Origin: Balneola sp.
Lineage (GTDB): Bacteria > Bacteroidota > Rhodothermia > Balneolales > Balneolaceae
DNA length: 64,000 nucleotides
Assembly: GCA_017640785.1 (NCBI GenBank)
Contig: JAEPPZ010000002.1
Coordinates: 281,748-345,747 of the forward strand
Direction: 5' to 3'
Below are positions 63,483-64,000 of this stretch, piece by piece. The notes below the pieces were generated by a model, which worked only from the letters and a program-made list of their open reading frames with translations, searched no databases and was not told the origin of the DNA. A program made the position numbers and the translations under genes. Each line of letters opens with the position of its first letter. Position 1 is the stretch's first letter.

Positions 63483-64000
63483 ATGGATTGTAAGAAAAAA
63501 GAGTTTAACCTTGATTCCAATATTACATATTTAAATTGTGCATATATGTCCCCGCTTATGTCCTCTGTTGAAGAAGCAGGAATAATTGGAATCAAAAAGA
63601 AAAGGCAACCCAATATAATTTCCGGGGAAGATTTTTTCTCTGAATCAGATAAACTAAGAGAAGAATTCTCAAAGCTTATCAATTCTGAACAACGCAATCA
63701 ATGTGTTGTTATTCCATCTGTCTCTTACGGTATGGCAAATGTTGCTAATAATCTAAAATTAGAGAAAGGAGATAACATCATTGTAGTAGGAGAACAATTT
63801 CCAAGCAATGTTTATCCCTGGATGGAAGTTGCACAAAAGGCAGAAGCTGAGATCAAAACCATTTCTCCTCCTGATACAAAAACAGGAAGAGGCGAACTCT
63901 GGAATAAACAGATTTTGGATTCAATAGATGAGCGAACAAAGCTTGTTGCTTGTGGCCACATTCATTGGGCAGATGGTACAATTTTCGATTTACGCTCAAT
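63483..64000 (+). CDS. Class-V aminotransferase-fold PLP enzyme, N-terminal part
   Basis: An open frame of 172 codons from ATG 63483 to the window edge with no stop. ITYLNCAYMSPLMSSVEEAG is the usual N-terminus of class-V enzymes (cysteine desulfurase, kynureninase or isopenicillin-N epimerase-like). VIPSVSYGMANVANNLKL is the cofactor-contact helix and CGHIHWADGTIFDLRS holds the conserved His and Asp region. The Schiff-base lysine lies beyond the window, so activity and substrate remain open. Confidence 0.8.
   Translation, partial: MDCKKKEFNLDSNITYLNCAYMSPLMSSVEEAGIIGIKKKRQPNIISGEDFFSESDKLREEFSKLINSEQRNQCVVIPSVSYGMANVANNLKLEKGDNIIVVGEQFPSNVYPWMEVAQKAEAEIKTISPPDTKTGRGELWNKQILDSIDERTKLVACGHIHWADGTIFDLRS

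Overview
The window looks like a chromosomal stretch from an AT-rich Bacteroidota-type bacterium, most likely Balneolales (Balneola or Gracilimonas group). This is inferred from four things: a large extracellular beta-propeller protein with a type IX secretion sorting tail, lipoproteins with Bacteroidota-style signals, families such as DUF4296, DUF5683 and DUF819 and a short LeuA, and few Shine-Dalgarno sequences. No rRNA, tRNA, CRISPR array or prophage was recognised.

Layout. 1-9 kb: end of a VOC protein, a class-III aminotransferase, a lipoprotein, a T9SS cargo protein, transketolase and a TPR protein. 8-12.4 kb: a minus-strand block of ECF sigma, anti-sigma, ParA, ParB, DUF5683 and LOG-family genes, with two DnaA-box matches before parA. 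12.6-26.8 kb: uvrC, a DUF3311/sodium symporter pair, small hypotheticals, an RluA-type synthase, a broken IS200/REP-type transposase beside paired palindromes, anmK, a threonine-synthase-like enzyme carrying a LeuA-type regulatory domain, an MBL hydrolase and an Asp-rich lipoprotein. 26.8-30.6 kb: the lysine/diaminopimelate cluster lysC-dapB-dapA-dapD. 30.7-45.5 kb: esterase, DUF819 transporter-like protein, a degenerate beta-lactamase-fold protein, RsmI-like methylase, MscS with an upstream P-loop ATPase, amidase, udk, coaX, SDR, DUF4296, recQ and a GH114-like lipoprotein. 45.5-49.8 kb: leuA-leuC-leuD-leuB on the minus strand. 51.6-62.8 kb: one long plus-strand unit, ilvD-ilvB-ilvN-ilvC-ilvA-thrA-thrB-thrC. 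The window ends with a GNAT gene and the start of a class-V aminotransferase.

How the genes work together. Much of aspartate-family and branched-chain amino acid synthesis is here: LysC/DapB/DapA/DapD toward diaminopimelate and lysine; ThrA/ThrB/ThrC to threonine; IlvA plus IlvBN/IlvC/IlvD to isoleucine and valine; LeuABCD to leucine. asd and ilvE are not seen.

Most interesting points: (1) a complete-looking transcription attenuator before ilvD, with a 22-codon leader peptide rich in Thr, Ile and Val codons, a competing antiterminator pairing and a strong terminator, apparently controlling the joint ilv-thr unit; (2) a threonine-synthase-like enzyme fused to a LeuA-type allosteric domain, in a genome region whose own LeuA lacks that domain; (3) a P-loop ATPase gene beside mscS whose open frame lacks any ATG/GTG/TTG start before the Walker A motif; (4) several families of palindromic intergenic repeats, two of them in inverted-pair, BIME-like arrangements and one beside a decayed REP-type transposase; (5) hairpins built from 8-nt words at gene ends.
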